Below, piece by piece: positions 1 through 6,677 of a stretch of 8,888 nucleotides of DNA; position 1 is the stretch's first letter, and each line of letters starts with the position of its first letter. The translations under genes and the position numbers were made by a program. Below the pieces are notes generated by a model. That model ran no database searches, was not told the origin of the DNA, and saw only the letters and a program-made list of their open reading frames with translations. The stretch comes from UMGS172 sp045546555 (GTDB taxonomy: Bacteria > Bacillota > Clostridia > Oscillospirales > Acutalibacteraceae). The DNA lies in contig JAZQCY010000104.1 in NCBI GenBank assembly GCA_045546555.1, forward strand, positions 1-8,888. Direction: 5' to 3'.

Positions 1-541
1 TGAAAAGCATTATGGAGACGGGGACGGCAACGGTCAACGTTTGATGAACCCCACCACCGTTGTCAACGTTGGCGAAGGCGGATACGTTGAGATGGAAACG
101 GTGCAGATCAAGGGTGTTGTCTCGACCTACCGTACCACCACCGCCGTTTTGAAAGATAAGGCAACGCTTATCATCGGCGAGAAGATCATGACCCACGGCA
201 GTCAGACCGCCACCACCGATTTCTCGGTCGATATGGACGGTGTGGACTGTGCGGCACACGTTGTTTCCCGTTCGGTTGCCAAGGATAAGTCGCATCAGTT
301 GTTTATCTCTAATATCAACGGCAATAACCGTTGCAACGGCCACACCGAGTGTGACGCTATTGTTATGGACGATGCTACCGTCAGTGCCGTGCCGAAGGTC
401 AACGCCAACCACGTTGAGGCCAGCCTTATTCACGAGGCCGCCATCGGTAAAATCGCAGGCGAACAGCTTATCAAGTTGATGACCTTGGGACTGACCGAAG
501 CCGAAGCAGAAGAACAGATAGTCAACGGATTTTTGAGATAA
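1..541 (+). CDS. SufB/SufD-family Fe-S cluster assembly scaffold, C-terminal part (5' end outside window)
   Basis: The frame is open from the left edge, so this is a partial gene with about 179 residues visible. It reads EKHYGDGDGNG, then MNPTTVVNVGEG and ETVQIKGV, and ends with GHTECDAIVMD, LIHEAAIGKIAGEQ and LGLTEAEAEEQIVNGFL. These are hallmarks of the SufB/SufD beta-helix core and its C-terminal helices. The family forms, with the ATPase SufC, a cytosolic scaffold on which Fe-S clusters are built. In many Clostridia this is a single short SufB/SufD protein next to sufC; that gene would lie left of the window. The HEA histidine of the C-terminal helix is present, while the cysteine near the DRCGAH motif of E. 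coli SufB appears absent (DDATVSA here); this alignment was made by eye. The TAA stop (539-541) abuts the repeat that serves as terminator. A TTG at 41 is not the real start, because the homology continues upstream of it. Confidence 0.9.
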   Translation, partial: EKHYGDGDGNGQRLMNPTTVVNVGEGGYVEMETVQIKGVVSTYRTTTAVLKDKATLIIGEKIMTHGSQTATTDFSVDMDGVDCAAHVVSRSVAKDKSHQLFISNINGNNRCNGHTECDAIVMDDATVSAVPKVNANHVEASLIHEAAIGKIAGEQLIKLMTLGLTEAEAEEQIVNGFLR

Positions 542-566
542 AAAAAGCCTTCCTCATAGAGGAAGG
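541..566 (-). terminator. Rho-independent terminator for the hydrolase/Fe-S operon
   Basis: Read on the minus strand, CCTTCCTC/GAGGAAGG (8-bp stem, 3-nt loop, 548-566) is followed by C and at least seven T (complement of the A-run 540-546). It is the left arm of the same repeat, placed to stop the leftward operon. Confidence 0.7.
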
Positions 567-623
567 TGGCACAGCGAAGCTGTGACGGAAGGAGTACTCC
601 CTCAGTCGCGCATTCGCTTGACA

Positions 624-650
624 GCTCCCTCATTGAGGGAGCCTTTTTTT
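624..650 (+). terminator. Rho-independent terminator for the Suf gene
   Basis: A perfect 8-bp GC-rich stem, GCTCCCTC (624-631) with GAGGGAGC (635-642) and loop ATT, is followed by C and seven T (644-650). It is the right arm of the repeat and ends on the stop codon of the opposite-strand gene (649-651). Confidence 0.75.
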
Positions 651-1764
651 ATGTTTTCTTTTTGTACTCGTTTTTGCGTATGCCGGGGTATTTTTCGTCG
701 AGATATTCCTCTCGGTAGGGGTTTACACCCTCGGGCGCTTTTTCGGGGTGTAACGGTAACGACCAGCACTCCTTTTTATAATACGGATTGTGGAAGGTCT
801 GTTCAATTCTGCCGGAACGCTCCATTATGTCGTTACAAGCTCTGATGCAACCGCCTGCGCCGCATATTGCAAAGTAGCCCGTATGCTCAATAATGTGGTT
901 GTAATACTCCATAACAGCGTGGTTGCCGGGCTTTCGTCCCCACTTGGCCCCTGCAAGAGAATAGCAGAGGATATATGCCTCTTCTTCAGTCATTTCGCTG
1001 TTTCGGACATCAAACGCCATATTGGGAAATTCCTTTTTTAAGAAGGGCGAACATTCGTTGTTCATTCCGTGGTGCGACAATGTACAGCGACCCATTTGGG
1101 TGTCACCGAACCATACCTGCTTTTCACCGAAGTCAACGTAAATTCTTGCGTTTTTATCCTTCGGATCGGGAATTGCACCGCCGGGACAACGTCTTGCACA
1201 GGCACCGCAGTGCAGACAAAGTGTGCCGGTATCCATAATTGGATCAGGCTCCAGCTCGCAGTCGGTAAAAATAAGACCTAAACGGACTCTTGGGCCGTAT
1301 TTCTTGGTCAAAAACACCTTAGACCAACCAATCTCACCTAAGCCACAGCCTGCGGCAATGACACGAATACTGCAAACAATGTCAGGCGGAAGCTTACCAT
1401 CTGCCACCGGCTTTTTGGTTGTGCCGTTTCCCTCGGGAACGGCAGGGTAGTGAGCGACCGCTTCATAGCCGTGGTCCTCAATAAAACAACTGAGCTGATA
1501 GGTCTTCATAGGGCGGAAAAATGCGTTCAGCTTGTTGTAGGTATAAAAGGTGTAATTGTGCCAATGAGTGCCTTCTTCGATACCGCGATTGGCTCCGCGC
1601 GGAATAGGCATAGCAATGGCAATTACCGATTGGGCTTTTGGAAAATATGTAATAGGGCTCATAAGCGGCGGAGCGTTTTTGAATCGTTCAATGTTTCCGA
1701 TGGCGATACAGTCGATACCAAGCTCTTTAGCCCTTTGTTTGATCATCTGAGATGTCAGTTTCAT
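649..1764 (-). CDS. QueG/RdhA-like double 4Fe-4S cluster protein (long paralogue)
   Basis: A 371-residue protein of the epoxyqueuosine-reductase-like, reductive-dehalogenase-like superfamily. The N-terminal domain carries an RGIEEGT motif (residues 60-66) and EDHGYEAV. The middle block (LGEIGWSKVFLTKKYGPRVR) corresponds to the cofactor-facing GWIGK region of QueG. A ferredoxin-type C-x2-C-x2-C-x3-CP follows at C183, C186, C189 and C193. A second set is less regular: C227 plus C301, C306 and C310. Characterised members reduce substrates with cobalamin and two 4Fe-4S clusters. The substrate here is unknown, and a queuosine role is doubtful given the neighbours and the paralogue. I start at ATG 1764, eight nucleotides after AGGGGG, instead of the in-frame TTG at 1770, which sits too close to it. 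The upstream gene stops two bases earlier, so translation is probably coupled. No signal peptide is seen, so it should be cytosolic. Confidence 0.75.
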   Translation of the reverse strand: MKLTSQMIKQRAKELGIDCIAIGNIERFKNAPPLMSPITYFPKAQSVIAIAMPIPRGANRGIEEGTHWHNYTFYTYNKLNAFFRPMKTYQLSCFIEDHGYEAVAHYPAVPEGNGTTKKPVADGKLPPDIVCSIRVIAAGCGLGEIGWSKVFLTKKYGPRVRLGLIFTDCELEPDPIMDTGTLCLHCGACARRCPGGAIPDPKDKNARIYVDFGEKQVWFGDTQMGRCTLSHHGMNNECSPFLKKEFPNMAFDVRNSEMTEEEAYILCYSLAGAKWGRKPGNHAVMEYYNHIIEHTGYFAICGAGGCIRACNDIMERSGRIEQTFHNPYYKKECWSLPLHPEKAPEGVNPYREEYLDEKYPGIRKNEYKKKT

Positions 1765-1766
1765 AA

Positions 1767-2684
1767 TCAATGCCCCCTGTTACCGCTTTTAGAAAACGCA
1801 CCGCCTAAAACATTGGCCTTTTCGTCCGAACGGTCGGTGGTTTGGTCGGTACCGCCGATGCTCCAAATTTCACTTGTTCTGAAGGGGTTGGCAAATGCAT
1901 TGGTTATGGCACCGCGTTCCTCAAGAGAACACATACAACTGCGGTTGCAAAGCGCTGCAATGCGATCGGGTGCCGAATTTTCGGAAAAGCGGTTGATAAC
2001 GGCACCGTTCTGACAGTTTTTGCATTTATTATAGTCGATTTTGCCGACTGTGAAGGTTTTGCCGCAAATAGTGATCTCCTCGGTTTCGGTCTTGCTAATA
2101 GCGCCCAAAGGACAGGCATCTGCACAAATGTGACAACCATTGCAGACCGAAGCATCCAAAAGCGGAGTGCCTTCAAGCTCGGCGTCGGTAATTATCATAT
2201 GAAAACGTTGGCGTGAGCCAAATTCCTTGGAGAAAGCAAGGCGATTATATGAAATTGTACACAAGCCCGAGGCAACGGCGGCATAATCAAAGTCGGGATA
2301 TACATTGGGAGCAGGTATACCTTCTCTAACTGCAACGCCTGCAGGTCCTAAATCACTTGGGTTGGGGAAAACAGGGACAGCCTCCCATCCGTGACTCTCG
2401 ATAAAGTTTGTGAGATTATATGCAGACAGTGCCAAAAACTCGTCTTCAAGCCAGTTTTTGCCGAAAAGCTGATAGTCACCGAAGTTGGTGCCTTCCTCAA
2501 TACCTCTCAAAGAGCCTCGGCAGATTCGTCTGCCAAGCATAATGACGGTCTTGCCCTCGGGGAATATAGAGAAGGGGTTTACCTCGGGCGGCAGAGCATC
2601 AAAACGCTCCTTCGGTGCAAAGCCAATAAGATCGATTCCCTCTCGTTTTGCCGCTTCTTTAATGAGTTGGTCTAACTGTGTCAT
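1767..2684 (-). CDS. QueG/RdhA-like double 4Fe-4S cluster protein (short paralogue)
   Basis: A 305-residue relative of the next gene in the operon. It shares the RGIEEGT motif at the same place (residues 60-66), FIESHGWEAVPVFPN, a GSRQRFHMIITDAELE block, and a C-x2-C-x2-C-x3-CP cluster motif at C181, C184, C187 and C191. Candidate ligands for a second cluster are C221, C224, C246, C250 and C252. A C-x-R-x-C followed by an F-x-NP motif is conserved between the two proteins near the C terminus. The GW-G cofactor-region glycines are replaced (CTISYNRL), so the two proteins probably do not do the same job; one could be catalytic and the other an electron-transfer or accessory partner. This is inference. 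The start is ATG 2684, eight bases after AAGGAG. It lies 22 bases downstream of the hydrolase gene. No signal peptide is seen. The polar tail after the last motif (about residues 280-305) has no counterpart that I recognise. Confidence 0.72.
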   Translation of the reverse strand: MTQLDQLIKEAAKREGIDLIGFAPKERFDALPPEVNPFSIFPEGKTVIMLGRRICRGSLRGIEEGTNFGDYQLFGKNWLEDEFLALSAYNLTNFIESHGWEAVPVFPNPSDLGPAGVAVREGIPAPNVYPDFDYAAVASGLCTISYNRLAFSKEFGSRQRFHMIITDAELEGTPLLDASVCNGCHICADACPLGAISKTETEEITICGKTFTVGKIDYNKCKNCQNGAVINRFSENSAPDRIAALCNRSCMCSLEERGAITNAFANPFRTSEIWSIGGTDQTTDRSDEKANVLGGAFSKSGNRGH

Positions 2685-2706
2685 AAAAATTACTCCTTGT
2701 ATGATT

Positions 2707-5016
2707 TTATTTCTTTAAGCTTTCAAGTGCTTTTTCAACGGTGTCGGCAACATTGATAAAAGCTGATCTTGCTTCGGGGATTTCGGTCGGCTGAAGGCTA
2801 TCAAGCGGTGTTTCATAGAACTTTGTGTAATACTTTTCCGAGGTGGGACACTGTGTGCTGTCTTTGTCCTCGCACAGCAGCCAATCAAAGGCATCACGGC
2901 CCTCGTCAATAAATCTGCCCACAATAAGCTCGTAAGCCGATTGCTCACAGTAATCGCAGCATATATTGTGCTTCAAGGTGAGTTCAAAATCGGGATTTAC
3001 CGGTGCGACGGTCTTTAATTCGTTCAAAGTGCTTAATATCGAATTATCGGAATTAAGACTGATAACATCTTTCAGACTGTCAAGACAGCTTAAATAAGCA
3101 CCCTTAAGCTCGGCAACAAGACTGCGGTCTTTGCGGAAGAAAACTGCCTTGGCAAATAAGAGATCGAGCATTCTCGTCAGCACGGTCCTTGCCATATCAA
3201 TTGAGTCACGAAGCAGGAACTCATCATCAAATCGGTCGAGCTGAGCAAGGCCTCTTAATGCTTTGGAGGCGGCAGGGAACGTGGGGATCGTTTCTTTTAT
3301 CTTACTAAGGTAAAAGGACTTAAATTTTGCTTCGTTATCGAGCAGTGTCAATCGTTTGATCGCATTCATGGGACGGGTCCATATATAAGAATGCACGTAC
3401 CACAAAGGACAAATTTCGGCATACCTCGGGTCGTCGGGTTCATAGGGTGTACCGTATCCGCCCCAGTCTTTTGTCTGGATTATGGGTAGCATCAGCTGCC
3501 AACATTTGTCCATCTCATCTGAAAATCCGGGATAACGGTTGCGACAGAAGTCGGAGGTTATTTCTTCGATGTTCTTTTTCAAGGGTGACCATGCGTTTTG
3601 GGTCAGATACTCGAGGATCAGCGGGTCGGAATGGGATAACTCGGGCCACAAAATCATACCCTTGCAGTAAGGATCCTCGGCGGCAACCTTAAGACGCTCG
3701 TCGGAACGGCCGTAACAACCACGAAGATCGCTTTCGGGCTCGTATGCATGGAAAAGACCGAATATCCATGGGAATTTGCCAACCATACCCCAATTGAGAA
3801 AGCTTTGGTCGGGGTTGTTGGTATCGGAGGTATAGTCAAGAATAACGGTACGCTCGGGGTCAAGCTCTTGCATCAGCTTTTTAACATTTTCGGGGTCCCA
3901 CCAACCGACAAAATCCCATGATGCCAGCATCAGCTTGGAGTTGGGGTAGCGCTTGCGCAGATTTTCTGCGATGAGCCTGTATGCAAAAAGCTTCATATTG
4001 AAGTCTTTTTCGGGGTCTTTAGGAAACAGCTTGCGTTCGCCCAAACCGATAGAATGGAACAGATCGCACCGCTTTTCGTGGGTCTCGACCATCGTTTCGG
4101 TCAGCTTCATATAGTAGTCCATGCTTTGTGGCTCTCTGAAGTCAAAAACCATACCCGTTTTGTCCGAACTGCCGTAGTGATTGTCGGTAACCAGCAAGGG
4201 CTCCTTTTTATCAAGAAATTCCTGCGGTGTGCGGCTGTACCAATGTGTCATCGTGCCGCAATCGGTAGGGTAGTCGAGATCGAGTGTCCTTGCGTATTCA
4301 AGTACCTTTTCACGCAGTTCACCACGGTATTTTAAAGTCCAGAAATCGCTTCGGTCGTTATAATTATTGTAGCCGTCGATATTGTTGAAGCCGTCGGGAT
4401 AGGGTACGGTATCGGGGAATGCCCGTTGCCACACATCGTCCATACCAATGCGAAGCATAAAGAAATTGAGACGCTTTTTGACCATCCAATCAATTTCCTT
4501 TTTCCAGTCATCAAAAGACCAATGCTCGGCCTGATAGCGCTTCAATCCTCGATGGGCAAAATAACGGAGTCCTCGGTACTGAAAACGAGGAGCCTCGTTT
4601 ATATCGATATTCTCAAGCAAAATTCCGTCACGGTGGGGGATGACATCGCCGTCCCAAAAATAGTGACAACCTGCAAACCGTTCAAAATAGTCATAAACGG
4701 CGTAAAGCGTCGAACGTCCGCGACCGCCTGCCAGCAACAGCACGTGTCGGCCGTTCAGATCAAAGGTTTTTATGTAATAGCTGTCGGTGCCGTAGGTCAG
4801 CCCCAAACGGACGGGGATATCTCCGTTAAACATTTTGTCAAGTGTCCACTTGTTCACAGCATCCGAGCCGATGACCACAAGGTCAGATACACCGTCATCG
4901 GTATCGGTCAGTGCTATGTCCGTATTGGTGACTTTTTTATACATATCACGGAAAACATCTGCCGCTTTGGTATAAGCCTCAGCACAGTGGGTAGGTTTTA
5001 TAATTATCGTAGACAA
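2707..5016 (-). CDS. GH89-like (alpha-N-acetylglucosaminidase-type) glycoside hydrolase, cytoplasmic
   Basis: A protein of about 769 residues with three regions. Residues 1-140 form an alpha/beta domain of the kind that precedes GH20, GH67 and GH89 barrels (RSTLYAVYDYFERFAGCHYFWDGD). Residues about 145-480 fit a TIM barrel: RFQYRGLRYF and W-x4-W-K-K-EIDWM (EIDWM at 174-178) match the NAGLU signature around EIDWMAL. Residues 480-769 are mostly helical, as in NAGLU. The likely catalytic pair is E327 (in GLGERKLF, where NAGLU has NEMQPP) and E459 (in WPELSHSD, where NAGLU has PEGISQNE). GH89 enzymes release terminal alpha-linked GlcNAc; the substrate here is not proven. No signal peptide is present, so it would act on imported sugar. 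I choose TTG 5016, eight bases after AAAGGAG; the GTG at 5025 overlaps that site. It is the first gene of the operon, divergent from an AraC regulator. A GH20- or GH67-like specificity is possible. Confidence 0.7.
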   Translation of the reverse strand: MSTIIIKPTHCAEAYTKAADVFRDMYKKVTNTDIALTDTDDGVSDLVVIGSDAVNKWTLDKMFNGDIPVRLGLTYGTDSYYIKTFDLNGRHVLLLAGGRGRSTLYAVYDYFERFAGCHYFWDGDVIPHRDGILLENIDINEAPRFQYRGLRYFAHRGLKRYQAEHWSFDDWKKEIDWMVKKRLNFFMLRIGMDDVWQRAFPDTVPYPDGFNNIDGYNNYNDRSDFWTLKYRGELREKVLEYARTLDLDYPTDCGTMTHWYSRTPQEFLDKKEPLLVTDNHYGSSDKTGMVFDFREPQSMDYYMKLTETMVETHEKRCDLFHSIGLGERKLFPKDPEKDFNMKLFAYRLIAENLRKRYPNSKLMLASWDFVGWWDPENVKKLMQELDPERTVILDYTSDTNNPDQSFLNWGMVGKFPWIFGLFHAYEPESDLRGCYGRSDERLKVAAEDPYCKGMILWPELSHSDPLILEYLTQNAWSPLKKNIEEITSDFCRNRYPGFSDEMDKCWQLMLPIIQTKDWGGYGTPYEPDDPRYAEICPLWYVHSYIWTRPMNAIKRLTLLDNEAKFKSFYLSKIKETIPTFPAASKALRGLAQLDRFDDEFLLRDSIDMARTVLTRMLDLLFAKAVFFRKDRSLVAELKGAYLSCLDSLKDVISLNSDNSILSTLNELKTVAPVNPDFELTLKHNICCDYCEQSAYELIVGRFIDEGRDAFDWLLCEDKDSTQCPTSEKYYTKFYETPLDSLQPTEIPEARSAFINVADTVEKALESLKK

Positions 5017-5109
5017 ATCAATCACTCCTTTTATCTTAATCTACCACTTATTGATTTTACTGTACATCGAATTTTCAAAACATAATTTATAAATTTCCGA
5101 ACAAAACGG

Positions 5110-5138
5110 TTGAAAAATAAATAATTCGAATGTATAAT
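5110..5138 (+). promoter_or_regulatory. Sigma-A promoter of the AraC-family gene
   Basis: TTGAAA (5110-5115), a 17-bp spacer and a perfect TATAAT (5133-5138). Transcription should start near 5145, leaving a leader of about 180 nucleotides that contains the palindromic repeat at 5182-5259. Confidence 0.7.
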
Positions 5139-5181
5139 ACCGTTAAAACGATGTTGATGGTAGAGGAATTGTTTGGTCAAA

Positions 5182-5259
5182 AAGATTCTTCGTCGCAAGC
5201 TCCTCAGAATGACCGAACTTGCATTTGAGTCTGTCATTCTGAACGAAGTGAAGAATCTT
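5182..5259. repeat. 78-bp imperfect palindromic repeat in the araC-type leader
   Basis: The left arm has AAGATTCTTC (5182-5191) and CAGAATGAC (5205-5213); the right arm has GTCATTCTG (5233-5241) and GAAGAATCTT (5250-5259). Ten outer and nine inner base pairs match perfectly, with mismatched bases between them and a 19-nt central loop. It contains no plausible gene. The arms look like a dispersed repeat common in Clostridia-type genomes, recalled and not searched. Confidence 0.65.
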
Positions 5260-5323
5260 GAAACTATGAACGACATCAATGCGCTTTGATTTATATAAGT
5301 TCTGAAGCTCGGGAGTTGAGGTA

Positions 5324-6067
5324 ATGTTTTTTGAAAGTGACGATATAAATTTCAGAATACTGACGGTGTTGGATATTGACCGAACCGACAGCAAGGGCAA
5401 TTCGGGATTAAGACCGTTTCACGCTTTGTCTTACCGTGTGACGGGTAATGCACGGTTCATCCATGAAAATGAGGTAACAAACGTGGTTGGCGGCGATCTT
5501 ATCTTTGTTCCGAAGAATTGCCCATACTACATTGAAGCGGGAACAGAACGCCTTTTGGTCGTGCATTTCGATACCGATGCCAAACTGCCCAATACGTTAA
5601 AAAAGCTCAAGGTCTCTAACCCCGAAATGTATGTACGTGAGTTGTCACGTCTTTATTCTGCATGGACTATGAAAAGGCCGGGTTACAAACACGAATGCCA
5701 ATATCTTTTGCACAAAATATTTATGAATATCGAAAGGGAAGCGGCCGATGCTTTAAACCGTGACGATCAGTTGAACGATGCGGTCGAATATATCCACGAG
5801 CATTTCTGCGACCGTGACCTAACGGTTGACCTGCTGGCAAAAATGTGTTCGATGAGTGATACCTATTTCCGCAGGCTTTTCAAACAGCGGTTCAAGGTCA
5901 CACCCTTGAAATACATAAACGACCTCAAGGTCAAGTACGCAACCGAGCTGTTGCGCTCGGGGTATTACACCGTCACCGAAGCGGCCGAAAAATGCGGCTT
6001 TGATAATGTGTATTACTTCAGCTTGTTTATAAAAAAAGAGACGGGTTTAAGCCCATCTCAAATTTAA
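5324..6067 (+). CDS. AraC-family transcriptional regulator with cupin-type sensor domain
   Basis: A protein of 247 residues. The N-terminal part (about 30-85) reads as a small cupin/AraC-binding beta domain: HALSYRVTGNARF, then GGDLIFVPKNCPYYIEAG and LLVVHFDT. The C-terminal about 100 residues hold the two helix-turn-helix units: LTVDLLAKMCSMSDTYFRRLFK (residues 166-187) and the second unit in TVTEAAEKCGFDNVYYFSLFIKK (about 216-238), followed by the usual ETGLSP end. Such regulators bind a ligand, commonly a sugar, and usually activate a nearby operon. Its divergent position makes the hydrolase/Fe-S operon the likely target, and self-regulation is plausible. ATG 5324 follows GGGAG (5311-5315) by eight bases. 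The protein is cytoplasmic and of slightly short but normal length for the family. The ligand is unknown. Confidence 0.88.
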   Translation: MFFESDDINFRILTVLDIDRTDSKGNSGLRPFHALSYRVTGNARFIHENEVTNVVGGDLIFVPKNCPYYIEAGTERLLVVHFDTDAKLPNTLKKLKVSNPEMYVRELSRLYSAWTMKRPGYKHECQYLLHKIFMNIEREAADALNRDDQLNDAVEYIHEHFCDRDLTVDLLAKMCSMSDTYFRRLFKQRFKVTPLKYINDLKVKYATELLRSGYYTVTEAAEKCGFDNVYYFSLFIKKETGLSPSQI

Positions 6068-6082
6068 GTTACATATTTAAGT

Positions 6083-6111
6083 CCGCGGGCGAACGCAGTT
6101 CGCCCCTACGG
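6083..6111. repeat. Short palindromic repeat between convergent genes
   Basis: GGGCGAAC (6087-6094) and GTTCGCCC (6098-6105) form a perfect 8-bp stem with a 3-nt loop, flanked by CCGC and CTACGG. It lies in the 73-base gap between the AraC-type and GNAT genes. It lacks a T-run, so it is not a classic terminator, although it could still act as a 3' hairpin. It resembles a dispersed intergenic repeat of gut Clostridia (recalled, not searched). Confidence 0.55.
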
Positions 6112-6140
6112 TTAAGGTTATATAAAAACTAAAACGAGAA

Positions 6141-6608
6141 CTACAATATCTTTTCCATACCGATTTTTTGGGGTACCAAGCCTAATTTTTCGTAAAATTT
6201 CAGTGCACTTTGGTTACAGCTCCATACGTTGAGCGTTACGTTGTAACAGCCCGACTCTTTAGCAAAATCCAATACGTAGTTATAAAGTAATGTGCCGATA
6301 TGAAGTCCGCGCTTGGCCTCATCAACGCACAGGTCATCAATGTAAAGCGTTTTTATGTCGGTCAGGATATTGTTATCTATATGCTGCTGAAAAACGCAAA
6401 AGGCATATCCCACGACCTCGCCGTCACAGTCGGCAACAAAAATCGGACGGTTGTCATCGGCAATTATTTCGGCCAATTCGGGGTCGGTATATTTTTTGAC
6501 ATCGCCTTTAAAAATATCGGGTCGGCCGTTATGGTGAACATTCAGCACCTGACACAAAAGGTCGTTTATCTTTGGCATATCATTTTGCGTTGCACGTCGA
6601 ATGATCAT
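6141..6608 (-). CDS. GNAT-family N-acetyltransferase
   Basis: A 155-residue single-domain acetyltransferase using acetyl-CoA. It begins MIIRRATQND, a typical GNAT beta-1 and alpha-1. Motif A is LCVDEAKRGLHIGTLLYNYV, with the RGLHIG pyrophosphate-binding loop (Q/R-x-x-G-x-G/A pattern). Motif B is NQSALKFYEKLGL near the C terminus. The target cannot be told: the fold covers acetylation of proteins, antibiotics and small amines. I start at ATG 6608, eight bases after GAGG; an upstream in-frame start at 6659 lies inside a palindromic repeat and only 12 bases after the predicted transcription start. It runs leftward against the AraC-type gene from its own promoter, so it is probably not part of the hydrolase module. 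Confidence 0.85.
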   Translation of the reverse strand: MIIRRATQNDMPKINDLLCQVLNVHHNGRPDIFKGDVKKYTDPELAEIIADDNRPIFVADCDGEVVGYAFCVFQQHIDNNILTDIKTLYIDDLCVDEAKRGLHIGTLLYNYVLDFAKESGCYNVTLNVWSCNQSALKFYEKLGLVPQKIGMEKIL

Positions 6609-6640
6609 ATCAAAAACCTCATTATCTTGAAATACAAAAA

Positions 6641-6670
6641 TGTAAGGGACGGCGCTCACGACGTCCCGAC
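6641..6670. repeat. Short palindromic repeat in the GNAT gene leader
   Basis: GGGACG (6646-6651) pairs with CGTCCC (6662-6667) around a 10-nt loop. It lies between the predicted transcription start (about 6671) and the ribosome binding site of the GNAT gene. On the transcript the stem is followed by UUACAUUUUU, a weak terminator-like tail. Confidence 0.5.
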
Positions 6671-6677
6671 ATTAAGA

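Larger units (their letters stand above)
541..650. repeat. Palindromic MITE-like repeat between convergent genes, copy 1
   Basis: About 110 bp bounded by imperfect terminal inverted repeats: an A-run followed by GCCTTCCTC on the left, GAGGGAGCC followed by a T-run on the right. It contains three perfect hairpins: CCTTCCTC/GAGGAAGG (548-555 with 559-566), CACAGC/GCTGTG (570-575 with 579-584) and GCTCCCTC/GAGGGAGC (624-631 with 635-642). It resembles the region starting at about 8741, which shares GCCT-CC, GGTGG and GACGGA-GG landmarks but has a different second hairpin. No coding potential is seen. Dispersed repeats of this style are common in gut Clostridia; mobilisation by a REP-type transposase supplied elsewhere is an inference. 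Confidence 0.75.
5017..5323. promoter_or_regulatory. Divergent control region between hydrolase operon and araC-type gene
   Basis: About 300 bases with no gene. It holds an AT-rich core (5040-5150), a consensus promoter for the rightward regulator, and a palindromic repeat at 5182-5259. A near-inverted pair, TACATCGAATT (5063-5073) and AATTCGAATGTA (5123-5134), brackets the core and could be an operator. Leftward I find only a weak -10 (TAAAAT on the minus strand, 5054-5059) without a matching -35. That would suit an activator-dependent promoter, but this is inference. Confidence 0.45.

Noticed and set aside
1450..2013. Open frame (+) across the junction of the two Fe-S genes
   Set aside because: It is antisense to both genes with recognisable cysteine motifs; composition is unlike a real protein and no convincing ribosome binding site was seen.
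4426..5085. Long open frame (+) opposite the start of the hydrolase gene
   Set aside because: It is a shadow of the hydrolase reading frame, has no domain pattern, and the minus-strand protein has clear family motifs.
5017..5323. Cobalamin riboswitch upstream of the hydrolase/QueG-like operon
   Set aside because: I looked because QueG relatives use cobalamin; the leader from the operon start is short and AT-rich and shows no B12-box-like conserved core.
5031..5400. Minus-strand open frames covering the control region and palindrome
   Set aside because: They are built largely from the palindromic repeat and AT-rich promoter DNA, so coding is unlikely.
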